From Rivularia sp963920925 (GTDB lineage: Bacteria; Cyanobacteriota; Cyanobacteriia; Cyanobacteriales; Nostocaceae), in NCBI RefSeq assembly GCF_963920925.1, contig NZ_CAWUDI010000038.1, positions 17,358 to 81,357 on the forward strand: a DNA stretch of 64,000 nucleotides. The letters are read 5' to 3'. The stretch's first letter is position 1. Every line of letters begins with the position of its first letter. Positions 1-10,300 of this stretch are shown here, one piece after another. The notes under the pieces are model-generated. The model ran no database searches. It saw only the letters and a list, made by a program, of their open reading frames with translations, and was not told the origin of the DNA. The translations under genes were made by a program, and so were the position numbers.

Positions 1-426
1 TTCTTTGACCAAATCATGGCTGACTTTAGTTAGTTGTCGTAGTGCTGACACGCTCCATTTTTGGACGTTGCCGCGAACCTTACCCTGTAACCTTTTTGGT
101 AGTTTGGAGAACCATTGATAGATTTCTATGGCGCTATAAGCTATGTATCGGGATGCTCCGAAGTCATCGGATGCTAGCCATTTTTCAAATACTTTTTTAC
201 CTTTTGAGCAATCAGCAATGCAGTCAAGGTAAATCGAATGTAATGCTTGTCCGTTTTCTAGTAAGCCATCGAAGGTTTGGCGAACAAAGCCAATGAATTG
301 GTTGAGCGTGGTTTTAGCTTTGCTTTGTAAGTCGGAATTATCAAACTGAGAATAATCAAAGTTTGCAGTAAATACAAATGGTGGGTAGACGTTTTGGGTA
401 TTGTCGTCTAAAGCAATAGAATGCAT
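1..426 (-). CDS. Partial hypothetical protein, 3' end beyond the window
   Basis: An open frame runs on the minus strand from an ATG at 426 to the window edge without a stop, giving 142 visible residues. The translation starts MHSIALDDNTQNVYPPFVF and is soluble, with helical stretches and many Lys and Gln. I do not recognise the family and see no catalytic motif. It lies downstream of another small minus-strand gene (554-817) with a gap of about 130 bases. Long uninterrupted frame and sensible composition support a real gene; function is unknown. Confidence 0.6.
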   Translation of the reverse strand, partial: MHSIALDDNTQNVYPPFVFTANFDYSQFDNSDLQSKAKTTLNQFIGFVRQTFDGLLENGQALHSIYLDCIADCSKGKKVFEKWLASDDFGASRYIAYSAIEIYQWFSKLPKRLQGKVRGNVQKWSVSALRQLTKVSHDLVKE

Positions 427-553
427 AATATAAAGTATCCCTTTGATGTAATTGGGAAACCAAACCCTCCGTGCTTGATTCGTAGTCTAAGCGGGGGGTT
501 TTGGCTTTTAATAATTGTACCTTAAAGTTCAACCAATATGTTGAACTTTTCAA

Positions 554-817
554 TTACTCTTTAGAATTATTTACTTGATTGGGAAGTACTTCCTGAATTT
601 GCCATAGAATATCTACAGACCGTAAGTACAATGGTACTAAATTAGGAATATCACTTGGAGTCGATAACCAATTACTACAAGTGGTTTCGTTGTAACCAGT
701 TAATAGGGCTAGAAGTTTGCAGCACTCTTTGCGATACCCATACTCTCCTGGCTTTTTGTCGCTTTTTATCGGAATCCATTTAGAGCAAAACTCCTTTGGT
801 TCTAAAGGTTCAAACAT
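554..817 (-). CDS. Hypothetical small protein (87 aa)
   Basis: An 87-residue soluble protein starting MFEPLEPKEFC, with several Cys and Trp residues, a charged KSDKKPGEYGYRKECCKLL stretch and a predicted helical C-terminal half. No signal peptide or membrane segment. It reads in the same direction as the partial gene at 1-426 and may be co-transcribed with it. I cannot assign a family. The Tyr/Trp/Cys-rich composition and clean start argue for a real gene, but a short ORF of this kind remains uncertain. Confidence 0.5.
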   Translation of the reverse strand: MFEPLEPKEFCSKWIPIKSDKKPGEYGYRKECCKLLALLTGYNETTCSNWLSTPSDIPNLVPLYLRSVDILWQIQEVLPNQVNNSKE

Positions 818-984
818 TTATATTTCTAATTCCGGTCTAAATATATCACCTCCAGTTGCCTAAAATTCGCTTAAAATTAAATTTAACCCTATAGGTTTAA
901 GTTTTGTTCCAAGACGACTAGGAGAAGGTGAGGATGTCAGCAAGACAATTATCCTCAATTCTCCCGCACTAGTACCGCTTGGCG

Positions 985-1017
985 GAAGTAAGAAGTAAGA
1001 AGTAAGAAGTAAGAAGT
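985..1017. repeat. Tandem heptamer repeat (STRR type)
   Basis: Four to five head-to-tail copies of a heptamer GTAAGAA. Short tandem heptamers of this kind are common between genes in heterocystous cyanobacteria. A 60-codon minus-strand frame across it is repeat translation, not a gene. Confidence 0.85.
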
Positions 1018-1047
1018 TTGATTTTCTAAGCTTTTCAGCCATTTTTA

Positions 1048-1488
1048 ATGGTTGCCTTATTTAAGCCGTGGTGTACTAGTAACTTATCCGAGAGGGAACA
1101 GTGGAAATGGAATTTATCTCGTTTGCTTTACGAAAAAGGTTATAACCGCAAACAAATTGTTGATTTGTATAAAGTTATTGATATTATGATGGCTTTATCT
1201 ACAGAATTACAAGCCAATTTTGAGGAAAAAATCACTAATTATCAGGAGGATAGGAAAGTGCCTTTATTAAGCAATATTGAAATACGTGCTATTGAGAAAA
1301 CTCATCACAAAAATATCATCCAGCTACTACAAAAACGTTTTGGGAATCTTCCAGAAAGTTTGGTGGAAAATATTAATAAAATAGATGATGTCGCGGTTTT
1401 GGAAAGTTTAGTTGTGGAAACAATCAGCGTTAGTTCTCCGGAAGATTTTCAACAACTTATTGATTCTCAATCATCGGAGCATAGTTAA
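1048..1488 (+). pseudogene. Rpn-family nuclease/transposase-like, C-terminal part only
   Basis: The 146-residue product resembles the C-terminal half of cyanobacterial Rpn-family proteins (PD-(D/E)XK recombination-promoting nucleases with a DUF4351-like tail). Visible features are the LLYEKGYNRKQIVDLYKVID stretch and the tail LLQKRFGNLPESL followed by a helix pair near residues 108-135. The N-terminal nuclease core, normally about 150 residues more, is missing, so this is probably a 5'-truncated remnant starting at an internal ATG. Related 3'-end scraps sit near 32342-32402 and 52186-52255, so the family was formerly more abundant here. Confidence 0.6.
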
Positions 1489-1531
1489 TTTAAATTAGTT
1501 TTATTTTTTGAATAATTCGGAATAAAAAAAT

Positions 1532-1597
1532 GGTGCGTGACGGCAATATTAACATTTTTCGTTATGATTAATTATTTATCGTAGCCGTCACGCACCC
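1532..1597. repeat. Hairpin MITE, family GGTGCGTGACGGC
   Basis: Perfect inverted ends GGTGCGTGACGGC / GCCGTCACGCACC flank an AT-rich centre of about 40 bases. Near-identical copies lie at 22991-23057 and 32272-32338, with a partial copy at about 32463-32512. It follows the Rpn remnant and could form a hairpin in the transcript. Confidence 0.8.
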
Positions 1598-1605
1598 TAC
1601 TAACT

Positions 1606-1715
1606 TTGAAAAGTATCTGATTTTTTATTTGATGTCAGAAGAATTACTAACAGTAGTACGTATTATTCATGCTAGCCGAGATATTCCTACTATCTTGGGA
1701 GAAGAAGAATCTTAG
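1606..1715 (+). pseudogene. ParE/RelE-type toxin, C-terminal fragment
   Basis: The frame reads KYLIFYLMSEELLTVVRII followed by HASRDIPTILGEEES and a stop at 1713. This is the C-terminal third of a ParE-like toxin and is nearly identical to the tail of the broken ParE gene at 51453-51768. Everything upstream is replaced by the hairpin repeat at 1532-1597, so only a scrap remains. No antitoxin gene is adjacent. Confidence 0.75.
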
Positions 1716-1752
1716 TAAGGAGTAACTCAATCCTCGCGATTTGCTTCCAGTT

Positions 1753-1890
1753 TCAGGAGAAATCCCCGTAAGGGGTTCCAAAGGCAGCGTCAAAGTTGGG
1801 AGGACCTGGGTCAGGTATGATATTTGTTTGACCATTCACTTTGCCGTGCTTCCGTAACAAAGGTTTTTCGTAAGGAATCCGATTCTCAAC
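1753..1890 (-). pseudogene. Leader-core tail of an RRE-leader-core gene (fragment)
   Basis: The minus strand encodes 45 residues starting VENRIPYEKPLLRKHGKVNG and ending TPYGDFS before a TGA at 1753. It keeps the lasso-type leader motif Y-x-x-P-x-L-x-x-x-G, a TN pair, and the D-F-S terminus seen in the other copies of this family (19133, 22402, 31690 and 40714). The PqqD-like domain that should precede it is absent; the sequence upstream belongs to the broken SGNH hydrolase. It is therefore a fragment, although the tail itself carries no lesion. Confidence 0.75.
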
Positions 1891-2608
1891 GAAAAATCTT
1901 CAAAAGTTTTGGTAATCCATAGCGAGTAAAAAGTTCTTCAATCGCAAGTAGTGGAGGATGGTTGGGGTAGTTTGGTGATTTGCCAATTTTTTCACTCTTT
2001 TCTTGTAGGTTGAAGTAAATCATTGGTACCAATTTGCCTTCATGACGGCATCACTATTGAAAGTGCCGAATTTACGAAGATATCCGGCGTTGGTTTCCTA
2101 TACCCCAAGATCCAGCAGAAGCATTTAAAACTTCTGCTGGATGTGCGGATGCAATTAGTTTTTTCTCAAATAACTCGCTAATAATTTGATTTTGGTCTAT
2201 AAAATTGCCACCATTAAGAACAGAATCGCCTACCATCAAAATTCTTAGCTTTCCCTGTGGCTTTTCGATTGTAATTGGTTCGGAGCGTTGGGAATATTGG
2301 TTATATTCAATATTTTTACCAAAGCGATATATTTTCTGGTTTGGTTGAAAGCGATACAGGTTATCGCTGTCGGCTTGGCTTAACACTGGCAAGCCTTGTC
2401 CCAAAGCAAGTCTGAGAGTAGCTTCAGTTACAAAAACTACATTTAGTACAAAATTACTATTGAGTATTTTAAAATATATTTTTTCATCATCGGGTAATAT
2501 CTGTAGTTTTCCAAATTCAATATACGGTTGCCATTTTCTATAGAAATCGGCTAACTTAGCGCTGTTATAACCGTAAAAAAAGATACGGGAGCAGCCAATT
2601 CCTAACAA
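1886..2608 (-). pseudogene. SGNH/GDSL hydrolase-like protein, frameshifted
   Basis: The main 178-residue frame (2072-2608) contains a hydrophobic segment followed by ILMVGDSVLNGG, the GDS block of SGNH hydrolases, then NASAGSWGIGN, the second block. Just after GN the frame changes: the next frame reads NAGYLRKFGTFNSDAV, which continues the family sequence, and a further frame reads LAIEELFTRYGLPKLLKIFR to a stop at 1886. At least two frameshifts and a small deletion are needed to reconnect the protein. The 5' end also looks shortened, because the usual membrane-anchor start is abrupt. Homologues occur in cyanobacterial polysaccharide clusters, which fits the next gene, a flippase. Confidence 0.7.
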
Positions 2609-2614
2609 ATCATA

Positions 2615-4138
2615 ATGACCGTATTAATACGTAAGCTCAAGTCGTTATCTCAATTAAAATTAAATGCGATCGCCAATTATGCAGGTAGCTTCTGGTCAAA
2701 CTTGCTCAGTTTTTTGCTGGTTCCAGTTTACCTGCATTACTTGGGTGTGGAAGCTTATGGTTTAATAGGCGGATTTTATGCGGTGATTTCATTTATTGGG
2801 TTGCTCGATTTGGGTTTGAGCGCAACTATTAAACGGGAAGTTGCTTTACGTAAGGTGACTCCACAGAAGCTTCTAACCATACCAGATTTATTAAGAACAA
2901 CAGAGATAATTTACTGGTGTACTGGTACGGTAATAGTTTTGTTGATGATATTAATTGCACAACCAATTAGTACTCGATGGATTAATGCAGAAAATATTGA
3001 TTTAGCAACTGTTAAATGGGCAGTGATAATTTTAGGTTTAACTGTAGCTATTAGGTGGCCAGTTACAACATACAGGGGAACTTTAATTGCATTAGAAAAG
3101 CAAGTACAGTTGAATATTTTGGAGGTAATACTAAAAACTTTCAGAGAATTAGGAGCAGTTTTAATCCTGGTGATGGTTTCGCCAACAATTATCGCGTTTT
3201 TACTGTGGCAAGCATTCATTGCAGTTTTAGAAGTATTGTTAATGATGATTTTTGCTTGGCGCTATGTACCTAAAACCAAAAATAGAGCAAGTTTTAAGAT
3301 AGAAATATTGCAAGAAATATGGCGGTTTGCAGCCGGGATAAGCTGGACAACGATAGTATCAATAATACTGGCACAAATAGATAAAATATTACTGACTAAA
3401 TTCGTTTCTTTAGAGCAATTTGGCTATTATATGTTAGCCAGTACGTTAGCCCAGAAACTCTCTATCATACTTCAACCTTTTGTTGTTACTATTTCACCAA
3501 AAATAATAGCATTAGCGTCTCAACCCGACGAACAAAAGTTTATCAATTTCTTTCATAAAAGTAGTTTATTTATATCGCTATCTATAACACCCATAGCTTC
3601 TGCATTAATCTTCTTTGCACCGATAATTTTAGGATTATGGACTCAATCGCCGGAAGTGGCAGCACAAGCATCAAATATCTTAGCAATGTTAACCTTTGGC
3701 GCTATGTTAGATAGTCTTTATAATATTTCATATCAGATACAGCTTGCAATTGGAAAACCACAAATTGGGGCAATTTTTAACACTACTAGTGTCTTTTTGA
3801 TAATACCAGCAATGTTATACATAGTTCCAGAATTGCAATTGTTCGGAGCGGCTTTAATTAAAACTGTTGTGAATATACTTTATTATTTAGTTCTTTCCAG
3901 AATTACCCATCGATATATTTTACATAAAGAACATCGACGCTGGTTGATACAAGATACCTTAATTCCTATATTAATGTGTTTTACAGTTTTCTTTATTATT
4001 TCGCAATTACAAATACTTTTGACAGGAAAATTATTTGCAATATTTTGTATTTTATCAGGAATAACAATAAGTTATGGCGTATTATTTATGTGGTATAAAT
4101 ACCAATTAAAAATCGGAAATACTTTGGCAAGCAACTAA
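2615..4138 (+). CDS. Wzx-type polysaccharide flippase
   Basis: A 507-residue, very hydrophobic protein with about 12-14 membrane segments across its length, matching the size and pattern of the Wzx/MATE-like polysaccharide export family. The N-terminus (NAIANYAGSFWSNLLSFLLV) is typical of O-antigen flippases, with LDLGLSATIKREVA in the first third. It should flip undecaprenyl-linked repeat units across the plasma membrane. It begins the plus-strand run of glycosyltransferases, 26 bases before the next gene, so an operon is likely. The start is only a few bases from the divergent broken SGNH gene. Confidence 0.85.
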   Translation: MTVLIRKLKSLSQLKLNAIANYAGSFWSNLLSFLLVPVYLHYLGVEAYGLIGGFYAVISFIGLLDLGLSATIKREVALRKVTPQKLLTIPDLLRTTEIIYWCTGTVIVLLMILIAQPISTRWINAENIDLATVKWAVIILGLTVAIRWPVTTYRGTLIALEKQVQLNILEVILKTFRELGAVLILVMVSPTIIAFLLWQAFIAVLEVLLMMIFAWRYVPKTKNRASFKIEILQEIWRFAAGISWTTIVSIILAQIDKILLTKFVSLEQFGYYMLASTLAQKLSIILQPFVVTISPKIIALASQPDEQKFINFFHKSSLFISLSITPIASALIFFAPIILGLWTQSPEVAAQASNILAMLTFGAMLDSLYNISYQIQLAIGKPQIGAIFNTTSVFLIIPAMLYIVPELQLFGAALIKTVVNILYYLVLSRITHRYILHKEHRRWLIQDTLIPILMCFTVFFIISQLQILLTGKLFAIFCILSGITISYGVLFMWYKYQLKIGNTLASN

Positions 4139-4163
4139 TATATTTTAGGAGTTAAATTACGCA

Positions 4164-5321
4164 ATGAAAGTTCTATATTTTCAAGCTCATCCAGTTTATG
4201 GTGCAACTGAAAATTACATATATACTTTAGCCGAAAGATTAAATAAAGTTGATTTTGAGGTAGGAATTTTATACCCTGATGTTCGGGCACTTCAACCCTT
4301 TAGCAAACTAAATAATATTGAGCTTTTAGCAGTTGAATCTAACTATTTTGCAGGTAATTTGATTCGTAACGCTAACTCTATTGCCAAAGAAATTAGAAGA
4401 TTTGCTCCTGATATTATACATATTAATGACCCTAGTCCTTTAGGAGTAATTGCAGCACGTCTTGCTGGTGTAAAGAAAGTAGTAATTACACATCATACCC
4501 CCGAATTAAATGCCCAATATAATTGGAAAGGTAAATTAGCAAAAAAATTAGCGTTTAAATTAACGGATTACTTTGTTTTTACTTCAGACTACGACAAAGA
4601 AATAGGAAGCAAGTTAGATAATATTTCTCTTGCAAAATCTAAAGTAATTGCTTATGGACTTGATACTAATAAGTTTTCGCAGACTCAACAACAAATAAAT
4701 ATTATCCGAGAGAACATTAGAGAAAAATTACAGATTCCCCAAAACCATATTGTCATAGCTAGTGCAGGAAGATTAGAAGCTCAAAAAGCGCAATTAGATT
4801 TAATTCAAGCTGCAAATATTATCTGTTCTAAGCACGATAATGTTACTTTTGTTCTGGTTGGGGAAGGAAGTTTAAGAACTCAGTTAGAAACTCAAATTGA
4901 AAATCAAGGTTTATTAGGAAAATTTTTATTACCTGGATTTGTGAACAATATTGAAGAGTTTTTATGTGCTGTTGATATATTTACTATGTCTTCGCTATTT
5001 GAAGGCTTATGTTACGCTGTCGTGGAAGCTGCTGCAATGAGTGTTCCAGTTGTAGCTACGGCTGTTGGAGGTATGCGTTATTCTATCGCAGATGGAGAAA
5101 CGGGTTTTTTAGTTGAGCCTAAAAACCCTGAAAAATTAGCAGAAAAGATAAATTTTTTACTTGATAATCCCGATATTGCTCAACAGATGGGAGAAAGAGG
5201 TAAAACAAGGTTTATGAAACTATTTACCTTAGAGCAGATGATTTCTGAAACTGAAGCACTATATTGTCGATTGCTACAAAAGAATTTGAAAAATTTTGAA
5301 AAGCTTGCAATCAATCTTTAA
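4164..5321 (+). CDS. Glycosyltransferase family 4 (GT-B fold)
   Basis: A 385-residue protein with an N-terminal Rossmann half (MKVLYFQAHPVYGATENYIY) and a C-terminal GT1/GT4 half. Near residue 195 the phosphate/NDP-sugar region ASAGRLEAQKAQLDLI is visible, and near 275 the E-x7-E motif (FEGLCYAVVEAAA). It would transfer a sugar from an NDP or phospho donor onto a lipid-linked acceptor at the cytoplasmic membrane face. It follows the flippase by 26 bases, with GGAG upstream, and is followed by a GT2 after 28 bases. Donor and linkage cannot be read from the sequence. Confidence 0.88.
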   Translation: MKVLYFQAHPVYGATENYIYTLAERLNKVDFEVGILYPDVRALQPFSKLNNIELLAVESNYFAGNLIRNANSIAKEIRRFAPDIIHINDPSPLGVIAARLAGVKKVVITHHTPELNAQYNWKGKLAKKLAFKLTDYFVFTSDYDKEIGSKLDNISLAKSKVIAYGLDTNKFSQTQQQINIIRENIREKLQIPQNHIVIASAGRLEAQKAQLDLIQAANIICSKHDNVTFVLVGEGSLRTQLETQIENQGLLGKFLLPGFVNNIEEFLCAVDIFTMSSLFEGLCYAVVEAAAMSVPVVATAVGGMRYSIADGETGFLVEPKNPEKLAEKINFLLDNPDIAQQMGERGKTRFMKLFTLEQMISETEALYCRLLQKNLKNFEKLAINL

Positions 5322-5349
5322 CCACTGAAACATAGATAAAAATCCACAT

Positions 5350-6300
5350 ATGTTACACAAGAAAGTTACCGTTATTATCCCAACCTACAATCGAGCGCAT
5401 TTAATTAAAGATGCAGTAGAAAGCGTTCTCAATCAAACTTATAAAAATTTTGAATTGATTGTTATTGATGATGGTTCAACAGACAATACTAGAGAAGTAT
5501 TAGCCGTTTATAAAGATAAAATAACCTATATCTATCAAGATAATCAAGGACGAAGTAGCGCTCGCAATCATGGTATTAAATTAGCTCAAAGTGAGTATAT
5601 TGCTTTTTTAGATTCGGATGATGTTTGGTTTCCAGATAAACTTGAACGTCAGGTTCCTATTTTAGAATCTGCACCACCAGATGTTGTATTAGTGCATGGT
5701 TATAAATGTATAGTAGATAAAAATCTTCAATCAGTATCTGGGTGGGAATCAAAGCTTCGTAAATTGTATACTTTAGCAGAAAGAGGAGAAGAAACTTATG
5801 AAAATTATTTATATTTCAACTGTATTTTTACTTCTAGCATTTTAGTTCGTAAAACAACAATCATAGAGATTGATGGTTATGATGCTTCAATAGGAAGTTT
5901 AGAAGATTTTGATTTATATTTACGTTTACTTTTGAAGGGGTATAATTTTACTTTTATTTCCGAACCTGCATTAATAAAATATCGTTGGCACAAAGACAAT
6001 ACTGATGAAAGGAGTTCTAATTTTGGTTATTTACAAGTATATGAAAAACATCTTCACGAATGTCTAAAACTTGGTGATTATATGAGGATTGCTAAAGCTA
6101 AAAAACTACTATACCAAGGTTTGGCAAAAGCTCACTATCGTTTGGGATACTATGATAAAAGTCGATTTTATTGGCAAAAGGCTTTTATTAAAGATTGGGA
6201 AACAGCTTTCACTACAAGTTTTTGGAAGCAGTATTTCGGTAGTTTCATCCGTCAGACAATTTTAAATTTTAACAACGGATGCACTTATTTTGGAATTTAA
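5350..6300 (+). CDS. Glycosyltransferase family 2 (GT-A fold)
   Basis: A 316-residue protein with the GT2 start VTVIIPTYNRAHLI, the nucleotide-binding VIDDGSTDNT near residue 40, and the metal-binding DSDD block (IAFLDSDDVW) near residue 90. A third conserved region YRWHKDN lies near residue 217. No membrane segments are evident, so it is probably a cytosolic or peripheral transferase of the polysaccharide operon. The spacing to its neighbours is short (28 bases before, 59 after). Confidence 0.88.
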   Translation: MLHKKVTVIIPTYNRAHLIKDAVESVLNQTYKNFELIVIDDGSTDNTREVLAVYKDKITYIYQDNQGRSSARNHGIKLAQSEYIAFLDSDDVWFPDKLERQVPILESAPPDVVLVHGYKCIVDKNLQSVSGWESKLRKLYTLAERGEETYENYLYFNCIFTSSILVRKTTIIEIDGYDASIGSLEDFDLYLRLLLKGYNFTFISEPALIKYRWHKDNTDERSSNFGYLQVYEKHLHECLKLGDYMRIAKAKKLLYQGLAKAHYRLGYYDKSRFYWQKAFIKDWETAFTTSFWKQYFGSFIRQTILNFNNGCTYFGI

Positions 6301-6359
6301 TATATAGACATATTTTATATTTTATGGTTTTTGCTAGTTAACCCTAAATAGAAGAACAT

Positions 6360-7166
6360 ATGATTTTAAGTAACCATTATCTTTATAGAATACATCAAGC
6401 TTTTTCGCGACTAGTATTTCAATTAATCAAAAAGCAAATTTGGACAAGATTTGCTTTGAGAAAAAATAATGAAATTCCAGACAGCTTAACTTTCACAAAA
6501 ACCATAGAAGGCTATCCACTGAAGGTATTCAATAAAGGTTTTCTCTCATCACAAATTTATTGGATTGGTTGTTTTGAGCCTAACTTGTACAATCAACTTC
6601 ATCAACTCGTTTCACCTGGCGACTTATTTATTGATGCGGGAGCTAATTTAGGCTACTTTAGTGTAACTATCGGAAATTTATTAAAATCGGAGCATCAACA
6701 AGGTAAGATACTTGCTTTTGAACCTTGTACTTCTACATTTGAGATTTTGAAAGAAAATATTGATGCTAATAATTTACAACAGATTGTAGAATTATTTCCC
6801 ATCGGCTTAGGAAGTGAATCAGAAACAAAAACATTACATTTATCTAATTTCAATGAGCTTAATACTTTTTGCAAACCTCATTTTATTGAATCTTCCACAG
6901 AAGAGGTAAAAATAAAGCCATTAGATAGTTTTTATGAATATTTCACCCAGGAATACAAAAAATGCATTATTAAAATCGACGTGGAGGGATTTGAAAAACA
7001 ATTACTTCAAGGTGCAGATAAATTTTTAAGTGATATTCGTACCCGACATATTATTGTAGAATGCTTTACCGACTTAGATGAGATAAAAGAAATCCTCAAT
7101 AATTATGGTTTTAAAATATCTACTCCTCCTATAGAAAGAGCAACGTATCTAGCTTCAAAATTCTAG
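6360..7166 (+). CDS. FkbM-family SAM-dependent methyltransferase
   Basis: A 268-residue protein with the SAM-binding motif LFIDAGANLGYFSVT near residue 95, followed by an acidic residue region ILAFEPCTSTFEIL, the FkbM signature. The C-terminal IIKIDVEGFEKQLLQGA block is the other hallmark of this family. Such enzymes O-methylate sugars in extracellular polysaccharides, which fits its position at the end of the glycosyltransferase run. Two further FkbM paralogues are in this window (13378 and 18912), implying a multiply methylated glycan. Target position unknown. Confidence 0.85.
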   Translation: MILSNHYLYRIHQAFSRLVFQLIKKQIWTRFALRKNNEIPDSLTFTKTIEGYPLKVFNKGFLSSQIYWIGCFEPNLYNQLHQLVSPGDLFIDAGANLGYFSVTIGNLLKSEHQQGKILAFEPCTSTFEILKENIDANNLQQIVELFPIGLGSESETKTLHLSNFNELNTFCKPHFIESSTEEVKIKPLDSFYEYFTQEYKKCIIKIDVEGFEKQLLQGADKFLSDIRTRHIIVECFTDLDEIKEILNNYGFKISTPPIERATYLASKF

Positions 7167-7202
7167 AATAGTATTCGGGGTGGTTAAACAAGTACCTGTC
7201 AC

Positions 7203-7291
7203 CAAGCTACTTATTTACTCGCTGTTTCCCAAAGTACAGCAACAGATTTAGAACGAGAATTCCAAATTAGCTCTCAAAAAATTAGCGTTAC
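7203..7291 (+). pseudogene. Fragment copy of the GT4 gene at 14234
   Basis: About 88 bases are nearly identical to part of the downstream glycosyltransferase (around 14673-14760), encoding LLAVSQSTATDLEREFQISS. It is not part of any intact gene and ends just before the NRPS stop codon. The duplication marks a rearrangement junction between the flippase operon and the NRPS. Confidence 0.8.
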
Positions 7292-7302
7292 CTGTATAAG
7301 TG

Positions 7303-10300
7303 TTAATTTTTTGAATTAAGATAAGACTTCAATTTTGCCCCTACTTGTTGTATATGAGGTTCTTCCATGACACTAACATGATTTCCAGGAACTAAGTCGA
7401 TTTGAATTTTACCATTTACTGCTTTACTCCAACCATATTTAGGAAAAAAGAAAGATAGGTAATTATTACTTTTAGCAAACAAGAGAATAATATTACCTGG
7501 GTAAGGTTGTTGTAAAGAATATTTTTTGACACTTTTTAAACCTTTTTGCTGTAGCAAAGTATTATTTATGCCGCTTGTATTTAAATCAGGTTCTTGTTGA
7601 TTTTCATTTTGTTTTGATTTTAATAAACTGCGAATAAGTATTTTTTTGACGAATTTAAAAATATAAATTAGCTGCTGAGTACGATTAAGTTGTGCTAAGT
7701 TGTTTCTATGCCCATCAATAAGTACATTGATTCTGACAACATAGCGATGAATCCGGTTTAAACCGCTCCTTTCAACTAAGACTAAATCTACTTGCTCACC
7801 TTGCACTCTTATTTGTTGAGCTATCTCAAAAGCAATCAAACCTCCCATACAGTATCCTGCCAATTTATAAGGACCATTCGGCTGTATCGCACGTATTTCC
7901 TCTACATAACGAATAGCATAATCTGTGATGTGTGTATCTGGATTTTCGAGTTTAAAGTAACCGCAGTCAAGAGCAATAAGCGGTTGGGAAGTACCTATAT
8001 ATTTGCCAAGAAGATTTAATTTGTAGTTCAAATGAGGTGTACACCAAAAAAGAGGTGAGACATCACCGTTGAGAGGAGTTATTTCAACTACTGAAGATGC
8101 ATTCAATTTTTCTTGTTGAAGACAAGTTGCTAATTGCTTAATTGTCGAATTTTGGAATAAAGTAGATATAGGCAGCTTCTTACCTAATTGCTTTTCGATT
8201 TGCGCTACCAAACGTACTGCTAAAAGTGAGTTTCCTCCTAATTCAAAGAAATTGTCATTGATTGAAACGGGATTAATGCCCAAAACTTTTTCCCAAATGT
8301 TTGCTATCTCGCGTTCCTTCTGGTTTTGGGGACTGCAATAGACTAGTTTTGGTTGAAGACTAGTTTCTGAAACTGCTGGAAGCGAACGGCGATCTATTTT
8401 ACCATTTGGTGTTAAAGGTAGAGTCTCTAACGTTACAAATAGGTTCGGTATCATGTATTCGGGCAATTTCTGTGCAAGGAACTGTCGCAGTTCATCGCTG
8501 TTAACTTTGCTTTGTTGCTGTTGTACTATGTAGGCAACTAATATCTGTCGGGATAAATATTCGGGAGCAACTACTGCTGCTGAGATAACGCTTTTATGCT
8601 GTGCTAAAACTGTTTCAATTTCTCCTAATTCTATACGGATACCGCGCATTTTGACTTGATTGTCGATACGACCAAGAAATTCAATATTGCCATCAGCAAG
8701 ATACCGAACAAGGTCTCCGGTTTTGTAAAGTCGGGTATCATCTTGGCTAAAAGGGTGAGGAATAAATTTCTCCTGCGTCAATTGAGGACGGTTAAGGTAT
8801 CCCCTTGCTAAACCATCACCACCAATGTATAGTTCTCCTGGAACACCAATAGGAACTGGTTGTTTATAAGCATCTAAAATATAAATTTGAATATTGTTTA
8901 TCGGACGACCAATAGGCACGTTCGAGAGTTTAGTATTTAATTGACATTGCCAAAAAGTCACTTCAATAGCGACTTCTGTCGGACCGTAAAGGTTATATAA
9001 TTTGCAACCTAACTTTTGAAAAAATTTCGTTTGCAGGTCTAAAGGCAAAGCTTCACCGCTACAAAATACATATTTTAAGGATGAGCAACATTCTACACCT
9101 TCAGTTTCTAAAAACATTCCTAGCATCGAAGGAACAAAGTGCAGCGCTGTAATTTTTTTATGATTAATTGTATCAATTAAGTAGCAATTATCGTAATGTC
9201 CTTCTGGTTTTGCAACTACTAAAGAAGCTCCAACAATTAAAGGAATAAAAAATTCCCATACCGAGACATCGAAGCTAAACGGAGTTTTTTGCATCACAAC
9301 GTCTTGCTGCGTAAAGTTGTAAGCATCTCGCATCCATAGTAAGCGATTGCAGATACCACGATGGGTATTCATTGCTCCTTTGGGTTTACCAGTAGAACCG
9401 GAAGTATAAATTACATATGCAAGGTTTTCTAAATTTATTTGTAAATCAAGATTGCGATCGCTATTTTGAGCAATTTTTTCCCAATCGGTATCCAATGCAA
9501 TAGTATGGACGGGATGCATTGGTAAATTTTCAATTAAAGAATCTTGGGTTAACAACACCGATACTTGAGAATCCTCAAGCATATAAGTAATCCTCTCTTG
9601 GGGATAGTTCGGGTCAATTGGTACATAAGCACCACCTACCTTGAGAATCCCTAAAAGTCCAACTACCATTTCAATGGAACGTTCAAGACAAATTGCTACC
9701 AATCCTTCTGGTTTTACACCAAGTTTTTGCAAATAGTGAGCTAGCTGATTGGAGGAAGCATTCAGTTGTTGATAAGTCACCTGCTGTTTTCCGAAAACTA
9801 CAGCGATTGCTTCGGGTGTGCGTTTTACTTGTTGCTCAAATAGCTGATGAATACATATATAATCGGGGTAGTTTGTTTTGGTATTATTCCATTCCACTAG
9901 TAACTGATGCTGTTCTTTTTGAGTTAATAGTGGTAATTTTGAAATCGATTGATATGGGTTAGCAATTATGCCATCAAGTAAAATCTGAAAATGCTCGACC
10001 ATTCGGGAAATTGTTGCAGCATCAAACAAATCGGTATTATATTCTAATCTACCAGTAATTCCTTGTGCTGTTTCTTGAAGTTCTAAGGTAAGGTCGAGTT
10101 GTGCTGTTGCTGTATGAATGGATAAAGGAGTTAGAGTTAATTCGGGTAGATTTAATAATGCACTTTTGGGAGCGTTATGCAAAATAAACATCACCTGAAA
10201 AGGTAACTTATTCGTGTATCGTTCGATTTGCAGTTCTTCGATCAGTTTATCAAAGGGTAAGTGTCGATGAGTGTAAGCCTCTATTGCTGTCTTTTTAACT

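Noticed and set aside
860..1042. Sixty-codon minus-strand frame
   Set aside because: Translates a tandem heptamer and a simple repeat.
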